A stretch of DNA of 64,000 nt, taken from the NCBI GenBank assembly GCA_964516765.1, contig CAZEWZ010000005.1, forward strand, positions 1 through 64,000. The letters are read 5' to 3'. This document shows, piece after piece, positions 1 through 8,171 of the stretch. This stretch comes from CAZEWZ01 sp964516765 (GTDB lineage: Bacteria; Bacteroidota; Bacteroidia; Flavobacteriales; UBA7430). The translations under genes and the position numbers were made by a program. Positions within the stretch are counted from its first letter, which is position 1; every line of letters starts with the position of its first letter. The notes below the pieces were generated by a model. The model had not been told where the DNA came from. It saw only the letters and a list, made by a program, of their open reading frames with translations, and did not search any database.

Positions 1-818
1 TTGCTGATCCTTCAGGTGCTTTGACACAAATTCTTTTATCTCATGTTGCTTCTGGAAATGTTTTATCATCTGATCTCAGTGATGGAATGATGGTTACAAC
101 TTTAGCAGATTCTGTATTTGTATCAGTAAGTATTGATAATGGCGTTGTAATGATCAATAACGCAACAGTAACCATGGCTGATATTCAAACTGATAACGGA
201 GTAGTACATGTTGTCGATGCAGTTATTGACCCTGCTAATTCTGATGAAGAAGAAGTCACCAATACTATTGTTGATATAGTTGTTGCTTCTGAAAACCATA
301 CTACATTAGAAACGGCTGTTATTGCCGCTGGTTTAGCAGAGACACTAAGTAGTGAAGGGCCATTTACAGTTTTTGCTCCTACAGATGCTGCATTTGAACT
401 CATTCCAGCTGATGTGATGAGCTCATTACTTATGGACCCAATGGGTTCATTAACTTATGTACTTACTCACCATGTTCACTCTGGAAATGTACTAAGTACA
501 GATCTTACAGATGGAATGATGGTTCCAACAGTAGCTGGGACTGATTTAACTGTATCTATTACTGATCTAGGAGTATTCATTGATGGAGCTGCCGTATCTC
601 AAGCAGATATTGTAGCTGATAACGGTGTAATACATGTAATTGATGCAGTAATGGTACCCTCAGATTTGGATATTGAAGAATCACCTTTTTCAATTAATGA
701 GTCAAAATACTTATATTCTGTCGATGTACTTGGTAAAAGAGTTGCAGAAGATACAAGAGGAATAGTTATTTTTGATAAGTATTCCTCAGGAAATGTAATT
801 AAAAGATTCAAATTCTAA
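1..818 (+). CDS. Fasciclin (FAS1) repeat protein with C-terminal sorting tail, 5' partial
   Basis: The reading frame is open from base 3 and has no start inside the window, so the gene begins upstream; the TTG at 21 is an internal Leu codon. The visible part has the end of one FAS1 domain (to about base 235) and one complete FAS1 domain (about 255-660) with the family signature GPFTVFAPTDAAF. The two modules share closely matching second halves (DGMMV, then DNGVIHVIDAV). FAS1 domains are extracellular adhesion modules. The last ~45 residues (YLYSVDVLGKRV ... GNVIKRFKF) look like a T9SS type A sorting domain, so the product is probably exported across the outer membrane and attached to the surface. 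A strong terminator follows 25 bases downstream. FAS1 identity is confident; the number of repeats and the signal peptide cannot be seen. Confidence 0.9.
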   Translation, partial: ADPSGALTQILLSHVASGNVLSSDLSDGMMVTTLADSVFVSVSIDNGVVMINNATVTMADIQTDNGVVHVVDAVIDPANSDEEEVTNTIVDIVVASENHTTLETAVIAAGLAETLSSEGPFTVFAPTDAAFELIPADVMSSLLMDPMGSLTYVLTHHVHSGNVLSTDLTDGMMVPTVAGTDLTVSITDLGVFIDGAAVSQADIVADNGVIHVIDAVMVPSDLDIEESPFSINESKYLYSVDVLGKRVAEDTRGIVIFDKYSSGNVIKRFKF

Positions 819-842
819 TTGAATTTTAACTTGAATTAAAAA

Positions 843-867
843 GCCACCCTTTTGGGTGGCTTTTTTT
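843..867 (+). terminator. Rho-independent terminator after the fasciclin gene
   Basis: A perfect 7-bp GC-rich stem GCCACCC / GGGTGGC with a TTT loop is followed by a run of eight T. It ends the fasciclin transcript. It also argues that the next gene starts at 919 rather than at an ATG-less in-frame extension that would begin inside this hairpin. Confidence 0.93.
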
Positions 868-918
868 ATGCTGAAATCATTAATATTAGTAAATTTAATA
901 AGTCTTAAAAATTATAAT

Positions 919-1566
919 ATGCATTATACCAAACATGACTTAATCAAGTTAAATCGGATTAAAAGATTAAATATTGTAAACTCTTTATCAGGAATAAAGT
1001 CAGCCAATCTTATCGGTACTATTTCAAAAATAGGGCAAACAAATTTATCCATCGTTAGTTCAGTTATACACATAGGAAGTAACCCTGCCTTAATTGGCTT
1101 TATGATGAGACCAGAATCTGAGGTAAGAAGGCATACGTTTGAAAATATCATTGAATCTTCTAAATTTACAATCAATCAGGTTTCTACAGATATGATTGAT
1201 AAAGCACATTATACATCAGCAAAATTTGACTCCTCAGAATCAGAATTTGCTCATTGTCATTTAAGTGAAGAATATATTAATGAACATAAAGCACCATTTG
1301 TCTCTGAGTCTACTTTAAAAATCGGAATGAGCTTAGAAGAAGTCGTGCAAATGAAATCAACTGATTGTAAATTAATAATTGGGTCTATTGATCACCTTTT
1401 TCTTCCAGAAGAGTACATTAACAAAGAAGGCTATTTAGATCTAATGGGAATGAATACTTCAGGAATAGGAGGATTAAACACATATTATTCACTTAGTGAA
1501 ATTGGTAAATTTCCCTACGCAAGAGTTGATGAGGCAAAACGATTATTTCCTCTTCATGCTAAATAG
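919..1566 (+). CDS. Flavin reductase (DIM6/NTAB) family protein
   Basis: A 215-residue cytoplasmic protein of the FMN-binding split-barrel flavin reductase family, whose members bind FMN and transfer electrons from NAD(P)H to free flavin. The supporting pattern is an early ANLIGTIS strand, then NPALIGFMMRP, a Thr-x-x-Asn-Ile helix start (HTFENI), and 'FTINQVS', the order typical of the family. The frame is open upstream to 856, but that extension would translate the preceding terminator hairpin. The ATG at 919 is therefore chosen. It sits alone between the terminator and the next gene (21-base gap). The substrate and any oxygenase partner are not visible. Confidence 0.8.
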   Translation: MHYTKHDLIKLNRIKRLNIVNSLSGIKSANLIGTISKIGQTNLSIVSSVIHIGSNPALIGFMMRPESEVRRHTFENIIESSKFTINQVSTDMIDKAHYTSAKFDSSESEFAHCHLSEEYINEHKAPFVSESTLKIGMSLEEVVQMKSTDCKLIIGSIDHLFLPEEYINKEGYLDLMGMNTSGIGGLNTYYSLSEIGKFPYARVDEAKRLFPLHAK

Positions 1567-1587
1567 TCTATTTTACATCTTGATATA

Positions 1588-2469
1588 ATGGGCCATCTGC
1601 TAAAAAATAAATATTTAGAGATTCAAATTGATTATCCTGAAGAGAATTACAATTCTTCTCGTTTTGATTGGACAGGTAAAATAAATAGTGTGGTATTTCT
1701 AGGGAATATACTTACTGGTACAGAAAAAGAAAATGACTTTAATACTGAAATTCATGGTCAAGGATTTTACAATGAATTTGGAATGGATTCTCCTTTAGGA
1801 TTTGATGAAGCTAAAGATGGAGATTGGTTTCATAAAATAGGGATAGGTCTTTTAAAAAAAGAAAATGTCAAGTATGACTTTTTTCATAATTATACTGTTA
1901 AGCCCGCTAAATTTTCTATTAAATCTTCTTCATTATTCGTTGAGATTATCTGTCATTCTATGCTCTATGATGGATACTGCTATGTGTTAACTAAAAATAT
2001 TTCTCTTAAAGACAATGTATTGAAAATAAAATATAGGTTAGAAAATAAAGGATCAAAAAGAATCATAACCTCAGAATATGTTCATAATTTTATACTATTG
2101 AATAGGAGTAATTCTGATGTTGAAAGTAGTCTAGATCTAGATTTTAATATTAAACAAAATCATTTTGATAGCTCAGTTAACCCAAATAATTCTGTTGTAT
2201 TTAATGGAAAAAAAATTACTTTTAATTTGATTGACGATAGAGAGTATTATTTTTCTAATCTTTCTGGTGGGAATGAAGTAAAGTCAAAATGGGAATTCAA
2301 CGACTTAAAGAGATTGCTTTATTTTTCTGAAAGAGGGGATTTTTCGACGAAAAAAATAAATATTTGGGGGAATAAAAATGTCTTTAGTCCTGAGTTATTT
2401 ATTGAATTTGATCTTGCTGCCAACAGCACAAAAGAATGGACAAGAGCCTATACATTCAAAACGAACTAA
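1588..2469 (+). CDS. Galactose-mutarotase-like protein of unknown function
   Basis: A 293-residue protein without signal peptide or membrane segment. The N-terminal SSRFDWTG motif (about residues 23-30), followed by VVFLGN, and the mid-protein EYVHNF motif resemble the aldose-1-epimerase/galactose-mutarotase-like beta-sandwich superfamily. In that superfamily the RFDWTG-type motif recurs in uncharacterised bacterial proteins. A substrate cannot be inferred and I do not recognise a specific subfamily. It may be cotranscribed with the flavin reductase upstream (21-base gap). The following phosphodiesterase starts 13 bases after its stop. Confidence 0.55.
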   Translation: MGHLLKNKYLEIQIDYPEENYNSSRFDWTGKINSVVFLGNILTGTEKENDFNTEIHGQGFYNEFGMDSPLGFDEAKDGDWFHKIGIGLLKKENVKYDFFHNYTVKPAKFSIKSSSLFVEIICHSMLYDGYCYVLTKNISLKDNVLKIKYRLENKGSKRIITSEYVHNFILLNRSNSDVESSLDLDFNIKQNHFDSSVNPNNSVVFNGKKITFNLIDDREYYFSNLSGGNEVKSKWEFNDLKRLLYFSERGDFSTKKINIWGNKNVFSPELFIEFDLAANSTKEWTRAYTFKTN

Positions 2470-2482
2470 AGTATTTAACCTC

Positions 2483-3613
2483 ATGAAAATTAATTCGAAT
2501 CGTTGGAAAATATGTAGTATTTTTATAATAATCTTGTCACTTCACAACACTATATCATTTGCTCAGTGTAACGGGTATATTGACTTGTGTTCAAAAGCTT
2601 ATAACGAGGTAGCATATTTAACTAGCCATAATGCTTATTCTAACTCAGAAGATAGCTATTATTTCCCTAATCAAAATCTTAATATTCCTCATCAACTTGA
2701 TCTTGGAGTAAGAGCGTTAATGCTAGACATATATGAACATGAAGGGGATCTTATGCTTTATCACTCAGTAAGTGAGCTGGGATTTACATATTTAGTTGAT
2801 GTTCTTCTGCAAATCAAGTATTTCTTAATTAATAATCCCAACGAAATCCTCACTCTAATTTTAGAAGATTATTCTACGACGACTGCATTAAATAATACAA
2901 TTGATAATGTTGGATTGAATTCATATTTGTATTCTCATTCAGAGTATTCACCATTTTGGCCGAGTCTTCAAGAAATGATTGACTCAAATCAGAGACTTAT
3001 TATATTCACTGATAATGACGATTTAAATGCACCTGAAACTCTACATTTCATATGGAATTTTGCTGTTGAGACGCATTTCGATGTAACAAACATAGAGGAC
3101 TTTGATTGTACATTTAATCGTGGAAATGAGCAAAATGATTTATTCATTTTTAATCATTTTATTAGTAACTATAATCTATATCTGACAAATTCAGAACTAT
3201 ATTTAAATGAAATTGAACAAGTTAATGGCTCTATTTTTCTGACACAGCGATTATCAGAATGCATTTCTGAAACAGGTAAATTCCCTAATTTTATTGCAAT
3301 TGATTTTATCGATTTAGGACAGCCAATGCAAGTTGTAAATGAGATTAATCAGTCGTCAATTACTCATATTAGTGAACAAAAATATGAAGATTATATTTTT
3401 CCAAATCCTAATAATGGTAACATTCTACTTAAAAGTAAAGATCCAGCTAATACTATACAAGTGGCCATTTTCAATTTAATTGGCATTAATTTGACTTCAA
3501 AAATTAAAATCAATAGACATGATTCAAACATATCTATTGATTTTAGTAGCTTTAATAACGGCACTTATTTATTAAAAGTTGGTGCATCAACTTATAAAAT
3601 AGTAAAAGAATAG
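2483..3613 (+). CDS. Secreted PI-PLC-like phosphodiesterase with T9SS sorting domain
   Basis: A 376-residue exported protein. Residues 1-28 are a signal peptide ending SFAQ. The body matches the PLC-like phosphodiesterase (TIM barrel) superfamily: TSHNAY places the first catalytic His at about 49, DLGVRALMLDIY carries the conserved acidic residue, and LMLYHS gives the second His at about 94. The C-terminal ~75 residues (YIFPNPNNGN ... NNGTYLLKVG) are a T9SS type A sorting domain, so the enzyme is predicted to be surface-attached or released. The frame extends upstream into the previous gene, but the ATG at 2483 directly precedes the signal peptide. The family cleaves phosphodiester head groups of phosphatidylinositol or related lipids; the real substrate is unknown. 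Confidence 0.82.
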   Translation: MKINSNRWKICSIFIIILSLHNTISFAQCNGYIDLCSKAYNEVAYLTSHNAYSNSEDSYYFPNQNLNIPHQLDLGVRALMLDIYEHEGDLMLYHSVSELGFTYLVDVLLQIKYFLINNPNEILTLILEDYSTTTALNNTIDNVGLNSYLYSHSEYSPFWPSLQEMIDSNQRLIIFTDNDDLNAPETLHFIWNFAVETHFDVTNIEDFDCTFNRGNEQNDLFIFNHFISNYNLYLTNSELYLNEIEQVNGSIFLTQRLSECISETGKFPNFIAIDFIDLGQPMQVVNEINQSSITHISEQKYEDYIFPNPNNGNILLKSKDPANTIQVAIFNLIGINLTSKIKINRHDSNISIDFSSFNNGTYLLKVGASTYKIVKE

Positions 3614-3618
3614 AAGTA

Positions 3619-4221
3619 TTATTTTCGAATTCTTTTTATGCTACAACCTACAGGTTTAGTTGATTTTAACGAAATCTCCATATTATTGGCCATCTGTACA
3701 ATTGCATCTTTTAGATAAAATGAAGAAACATCTTTTGCAGACTCATAATTATCATCTATGGAACCTGAATATGCTAATTCGTCTTTGGAGTTAAATAAAA
3801 AGATATGAGGTGTAGTTTTTGCATTAAAAGCATTTGCCAATTCACTATTCTTGTCAACTACATATGAAACCTTGTAATTATTTTTTTTGCCATGTAATTT
3901 CATTTCTTCTATAGAGTCTTCTCCATCTCTTTTTTTCTCATTGGAATTTACATATACCATTCCAATATTATATTCATTACATATTTTCTCTAACAATGAA
4001 TATCTGTCTTCCCACATAACTACAAATGGACATGTATTGCAAGTAAAAACAACCAATGTGCCAGTTTCTTTTTTTAAATCATTTAAGTTATACTCATTTC
4101 CATCAGTAGAAAGCATTTTAAGACCCATAAGAGGTGCTTTTGCTCCAACATCTAGTGTATTGAATTCCTGAGCTAACATTAGCGTAGGAATGGCTAATAA
4201 TGTTAATAAAATTTTTTTCAT
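3619..4221 (-). CDS. Exported thioredoxin-fold (AhpC/TSA-like) protein
   Basis: A 200-residue protein with an N-terminal signal peptide (MKKILLTLLAIPTLMLAQ). The redoxin domain carries TCNTCPFV with the active-site cysteines at about 61 and 64, and a cis-proline loop TTPHIFLF. Such proteins act as thiol-disulphide oxidoreductases or peroxiredoxin-like reductases in the periplasm or at the outer membrane. It converges on the phosphodiesterase gene with only 5 bases between stop codons. The nearest candidate -7 element lies at 4244-4251. The exact role (resistance, cytochrome maturation or other) cannot be told. Confidence 0.82.
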   Translation of the reverse strand: MKKILLTLLAIPTLMLAQEFNTLDVGAKAPLMGLKMLSTDGNEYNLNDLKKETGTLVVFTCNTCPFVVMWEDRYSLLEKICNEYNIGMVYVNSNEKKRDGEDSIEEMKLHGKKNNYKVSYVVDKNSELANAFNAKTTPHIFLFNSKDELAYSGSIDDNYESAKDVSSFYLKDAIVQMANNMEISLKSTKPVGCSIKRIRK

Positions 4222-4243
4222 GTGTTTATTTTTAGTTAGTCTT

Positions 4244-4251
4244 CAAATTTA
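4244..4251 (-). promoter_or_regulatory. Candidate Bacteroidota -7 promoter element (TAAATTTG)
   Basis: On the minus strand this reads TAAATTTG, an exact match to TAnnTTTG, 22 bases before the start of the thioredoxin-fold gene. No clear TTTG was found at the -33 position. Confidence 0.5.
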
Positions 4252-4318
4252 CTAAACAATAATGTAGTATTTAGATTTTTATACATAATTACAGATTTTT
4301 AATGGTTACAAAAATGAT

Positions 4319-4326
4319 TATATTTG
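4319..4326 (+). promoter_or_regulatory. Candidate -7 element (TATATTTG) that decides a start
   Basis: TATATTTG is an exact TAnnTTTG match 20 bases before the ATG at 4347. An in-frame upstream ATG at 4302 lies before this element. The shorter protein starting at the signal peptide is therefore the better model. Confidence 0.55.
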
Positions 4327-4346
4327 AAAAATTAAAATTATCACAT

Positions 4347-5078
4347 ATGAAAAATCTTATTTTAATAAGTATACTCATTTTTTGTTCTTCCATTTATGCC
4401 CAAAATACTGAGTTGACTACATATCAAAAGAATACAATGAATACCAAAAGATTTGCTCGACCTGTTAATACAGGGGTTAATCACACACTTTTAATTCTTG
4501 GGTCAGCCTGGGATATCCAATTAGAGATTGGAGATGAAATTGCAGTATATGATATGCAAGAAAATATGGTTTCATCTGTTTCATGGAGGCCAGAACAACA
4601 AGGTCATTCAGGGCTTGCTATTTTTGGAGATGATCAAACTACAATTGAAAAAGAAGGTATGAAAATAGGAGAAATATTTAAGGTGGTTTTATTTGATAAT
4701 TCTAAAGATGCTTTATACAATCTGAATATCCATAAATACGAAAGGGGAGAAAATATATATCAAAAGGACGGTGTTACTGTTGTTGGAGGCATTTCTCTAG
4801 GAACTATAATTAAACCAGAAATTGAATTATTTCAAAATGTACCCAATCCGGTTCAAAGTAATACGTCCATTAGCTTTTTTGTCCCTAAGTCTGGTAATGT
4901 AAAGATTTCCGTAGCAAATTCATTAGGGAAAACGATAAAAATTATTTCTAATAAATTCTTTGAAAAAGGTATGCATTCTGTTAAATTAGATTGTAATGAG
5001 ATAGATTCCGGAGTATATTTATATACCCTTGAAATGAATAAATCTAAATTGTCAAGACAGTTAACACTTATAAAATAA
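4347..5078 (+). CDS. Small secreted protein with T9SS type A sorting domain
   Basis: A 243-residue exported protein of unknown function. The signal peptide (MKNLILISILIFCSSIYAQ) is followed by a ~140-residue domain with the pattern GDEIAVYD ... IFGDD ... GEIFKVVLFD, which suggests a beta-sandwich binding module seen in other T9SS cargo. It has no enzyme motif that I recognise. The last ~80 residues are a clear T9SS sorting domain: NVPNPVQSNTSISF, then ISVANSLGK, and a final GVYLYTLEM ... SRQLTLIK. The start at 4347 is chosen because the signal peptide begins there and a promoter-like element lies at 4319. It converges on the gene at 5111-6694. Confidence 0.8.
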   Translation: MKNLILISILIFCSSIYAQNTELTTYQKNTMNTKRFARPVNTGVNHTLLILGSAWDIQLEIGDEIAVYDMQENMVSSVSWRPEQQGHSGLAIFGDDQTTIEKEGMKIGEIFKVVLFDNSKDALYNLNIHKYERGENIYQKDGVTVVGGISLGTIIKPEIELFQNVPNPVQSNTSISFFVPKSGNVKISVANSLGKTIKIISNKFFEKGMHSVKLDCNEIDSGVYLYTLEMNKSKLSRQLTLIK

Positions 5079-5110
5079 GATGTAAATTAATGCTGGATGA
5101 GTTATTAAAT

Positions 5111-6694
5111 TTATTCGTTACACAAATTAAAATCATCAATTCCTTCAGTTAATTTTAGCTGGTATCCGTAACCTCTTTCAAATTCACCTATTCCATTAAA
5201 GTCCCATTCTGGGAGATATGCATTCCCTAGATTATCTTTGATAATTATTAATTTATCAGAGAATGGGGTCATTGCAGTGGAGACATTAATCTCATTCAAA
5301 CAAGAAAAGCCAACCATATTCCAACCAGAATTCAGATTTATATATATTTGAGAGTAATTATTTGAAGTATATAAACAAGAATTATTATTTATGTTAGCAG
5401 TAGAGTTATAATTTACTGCTTCGGGATCCATACATCCTACTATATTAGGGCTCAAATTAAAAATGATCGATTCATCAAAAACACAACCCGAAAAGTTTTG
5501 ACCATTGTTTTCAAAGTTTTCCAAATATAGTTTAGCCTCATAATCATAATCAGTTAGATTCGTGGATGTAAAACTCACGTTGTAATAATTTGTATCCAAA
5601 GCTTGCCAGGTTCCACTCATTACGTTAAAATCACAATTATCACAAGACAAGTTGTTAAATTGATTATTCAATATTTGTAATTCAGACATGGGATATGCCA
5701 AGTAGTATTCGTTATTATTGATAATAGGTATTTCTAGTGTAAATGACCCATTTCCTTCATTTGTCAAATGAATTTCCGAGGTCAAAACGTCAAAATATAA
5801 TTCATCACAGGACTGATATATACATGATTCATTTCCTGTTTGAGCAAAAAAATCATAATTATAGGCTATGGGATCAGTACAACCATTTAAATTAATCTGA
5901 TCAAGTGTAATATTAAATATACATTCAATATTATTCTCGTATCCAGAAAATAGTACAAGTAACAAATCATCTGGCCATTCTGCTGGATTAGAAACTATTT
6001 CTAGTGTGTGAGAAGATTGACCAAACAATCCATAGTAATTAACGCTTTCATATGCTAAGGTATCTCCATCGGCATTCAATAAATAAAATGACGGATAAGA
6101 CAATTGATCTGGTGTATCAGAAAAAACATTTAGTAAAAGTGCATTATTAACTTCATCATGAAGTTCAATAGAAATCAAATCAATGAAATCACAATTTGTA
6201 AATGAATTATCTACTATTATATATGGAGACAGAGATTCGGTTAGATTAATAATATCTGTATAGGTAAAGTCTGCTTCAATTTCTCCTGATGGAGCAATAA
6301 GTTTACCTCCTGGATAACCTGTTTGATTGTAAAGTGAGAAAATATCAACTCCTCCTTCTTGACCTGCTATAATTGGGAAATTAGTGTTGTGTAATTCTGA
6401 AAAGTTTATACAAGCATTAATTGTTGATCCATATTCTACACCGATAAAAAATACATTTAAATTATTTGACCCATATACTTCGTAGGCATCTACTACTTCA
6501 TTAGCCACATTATTACATGCTCCACAGGTAGTTGAAAAGAAATCTAGATATATATATTTTCCTTCACTTAAAATTTCTGAAGGGTTAATTTCTTCACCAT
6601 TGACATCTATATATGTTAATCCTTGAGAGAATTGAGCATTAACATTAGAAACTATAAATAATGTAAATGCTAATTTTTTTATAAATTGAATCAT
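5111..6694 (-). CDS. Secreted multidomain thioredoxin-like protein with calcium-type GCxDPxAxNY repeats
   Basis: A 527-residue exported protein. Residues 1-20 are a signal peptide. Residues about 25-160 form a thioredoxin-like domain with TTCGACN, active-site cysteines at about 57 and 60. A middle beta-rich region contains two copies of a motif common in Bacteroidota extracellular proteins, GC(T/M)DP.A.NY followed by N.SC.Y (about residues 270-295 and 420-441). The last ~75 residues start with LNSGWNMVGFSC and end without a classical type A sorting tail. This SGWN module recurs at the C-termini of surface proteins of marine flavobacteria. The protein is probably an extracellular thiol/disulphide protein. 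It is transcribed alone from a good promoter at 6709-6740. Confidence 0.75.
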   Translation of the reverse strand: MIQFIKKLAFTLFIVSNVNAQFSQGLTYIDVNGEEINPSEILSEGKYIYLDFFSTTCGACNNVANEVVDAYEVYGSNNLNVFFIGVEYGSTINACINFSELHNTNFPIIAGQEGGVDIFSLYNQTGYPGGKLIAPSGEIEADFTYTDIINLTESLSPYIIVDNSFTNCDFIDLISIELHDEVNNALLLNVFSDTPDQLSYPSFYLLNADGDTLAYESVNYYGLFGQSSHTLEIVSNPAEWPDDLLLVLFSGYENNIECIFNITLDQINLNGCTDPIAYNYDFFAQTGNESCIYQSCDELYFDVLTSEIHLTNEGNGSFTLEIPIINNNEYYLAYPMSELQILNNQFNNLSCDNCDFNVMSGTWQALDTNYYNVSFTSTNLTDYDYEAKLYLENFENNGQNFSGCVFDESIIFNLSPNIVGCMDPEAVNYNSTANINNNSCLYTSNNYSQIYINLNSGWNMVGFSCLNEINVSTAMTPFSDKLIIIKDNLGNAYLPEWDFNGIGEFERGYGYQLKLTEGIDDFNLCNE

Positions 6695-6708
6695 AAGTGA
6701 GTTTTATT

Positions 6709-6740
6709 CAAAGTTAATAAATTTAATAATCAGAACTCAA
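6709..6740 (-). promoter_or_regulatory. Promoter of the secreted thioredoxin-like gene
   Basis: On the minus strand, TTG (6740-6738), a 21-base spacer and TAACTTTG (6716-6709) match the Bacteroidota TTG-N19..23-TAnnTTTG promoter. The start codon follows 14 bases downstream. Confidence 0.65.
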
Positions 6741-6789
6741 TTAATAACAAATTGTAAAAGTATTTAATAAAATTTCATGTTCTAATATT

Positions 6790-6814
6790 AAAAGCCACTC
6801 AATTAGTAGCTTTT
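6790..6814 (-). terminator. Possible terminator after the sugar dehydrogenase operon
   Basis: On the minus strand, AAAAGCTACT / AGTGGCTTTT forms a 10-bp stem (one G-U pair) with a 5-base loop, 76 bases past the dehydrogenase stop. The tract after the stem is only weakly T-rich. Confidence 0.5.
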
Positions 6815-6890
6815 ATTCGTGTTTTTTTGTTGTATGGATAATAAATATGGACAGTAATATTAATGATTTTAAATTTCACAATATTTTTAT

Positions 6891-8168
6891 TTACTTTACT
6901 GAAAATAATCTCTTTTCTACATTTCCATCACTAAATACAGTGAAATATATTCCCTTGTGAAATAATAAATCAATTTCTTGTCCAAGTATATTGATATGTT
7001 TTCTAACAAAAATATTTTTATCGTCTAAAATATTATCGACTCCAATATAATATGATGTGTTTGACAATTCAATAATTTCATTTGGTGGTTGACTAGGCCA
7101 CGTATTGCCATTTGTTGCTAAATATATTTTCCCATTATTACTAACACAAATATCTCTTAATCTACCCCATTCATAATTAAAAAACTCAGTCTCATTAGTC
7201 ACTGTTTGACCATCATCAGAAAACTCAAAACGAACCAACATTTTGTCTTTAAGAACTGTCATCAACAGAGTATTTTGAAACTCAGGAATAGCTGGGTGAT
7301 CATACCAAATAATATCTGAAGGAGCGATAGTGGGAGTCCAATTTACAAGAGGTTCAACAATATTATTATTATCACAAAAATTAGTTTCTGTAGGTTCATC
7401 ACAAAACCCTTGAACATTAGGCCAGCCATAGTTACTATTTTGAACCAAAATATTTAATTCATCATCATTGTTTGGTCCATGCTCAGAACTATAAATAATT
7501 CCGTTTGGGGCAAGATCTAGTCCTTGAGCATTTCTGTGCCCCCATGACCAGACATAAGATTCCGAGATTGGATTATCTGGGGGTATTCCTCCAAAATTAT
7601 CATCAGAGATATCCATTCTTAGGATTTTACCTGTAAGCTCATTAATATCTTGAGATGCTGGCTGATCTTGAGCATCACCAGTAGAAATTAATATTGTGTA
7701 GTCATCAAGTGCTAAAATACGGCTTCCTATGTGAGTGGTATAGCCATTAATGTTGTCTAGCAATATTTTTTCAGTCTCTAACATTCCAGAGGACTGATTA
7801 TATGTATAGCTTGATAGTCGCTCTTTAATTTGATTTCCTACAGTATAGGTATATGTTATAAATAATATGTGCGTCTCTGAAAAGTCAGGATGGAATTCCA
7901 TACCAAGTAATCCTGCTTCATTATTTCCTGAATAGACAATATTTTGAATGTCTAAAATCACATTCTTTTCACCTGTTTCAACATTTACTCTACTTATAAT
8001 TCCGGGACGCTCAGTCATCCATATATGATTATCATAACCCCATTTTATTTCCCACGGAATATTAAGACCACCTATAACCTCTCTTTCTTCTAGAGTAGTA
8101 TTTCCAACAATTATCTGTGCTTTAACTATAGTGGAAATGCATAAAAACAAGAGTAAATATAATCTCAT
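6891..8168 (-). CDS. PQQ-dependent glucose/sorbosone dehydrogenase-family protein, secreted
   Basis: A 425-residue exported beta-propeller of the soluble quinoprotein glucose dehydrogenase (GSDH) family. Members oxidise aldoses or other sugars with PQQ outside the cytoplasm. Evidence: a signal peptide (residues 1-18), MTERPG, THIGSR with the probable catalytic His at about 146, SWGHRNAQGL with a conserved Arg at about 212, and EHGPNNDDELN at about 229-239. The final ~40 residues (NIFVRKHINILGQEIDL ...) look like a short sorting tail. Only 3 bases separate it from the lysyl-oxidase-like gene upstream, so the two form an operon. No PQQ biosynthesis gene is in the window. The sugar substrate is unknown, and a PQQ-independent relative cannot be excluded. 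Confidence 0.88.
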   Translation of the reverse strand: MRLYLLLFLCISTIVKAQIIVGNTTLEEREVIGGLNIPWEIKWGYDNHIWMTERPGIISRVNVETGEKNVILDIQNIVYSGNNEAGLLGMEFHPDFSETHILFITYTYTVGNQIKERLSSYTYNQSSGMLETEKILLDNINGYTTHIGSRILALDDYTILISTGDAQDQPASQDINELTGKILRMDISDDNFGGIPPDNPISESYVWSWGHRNAQGLDLAPNGIIYSSEHGPNNDDELNILVQNSNYGWPNVQGFCDEPTETNFCDNNNIVEPLVNWTPTIAPSDIIWYDHPAIPEFQNTLLMTVLKDKMLVRFEFSDDGQTVTNETEFFNYEWGRLRDICVSNNGKIYLATNGNTWPSQPPNEIIELSNTSYYIGVDNILDDKNIFVRKHINILGQEIDLLFHKGIYFTVFSDGNVEKRLFSVK

Positions 8169-8171
8169 AAT

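Noticed and set aside
856..918. In-frame N-terminal extension of the flavin reductase
   Set aside because: It would start inside the terminator hairpin of the fasciclin gene and adds no conserved sequence.
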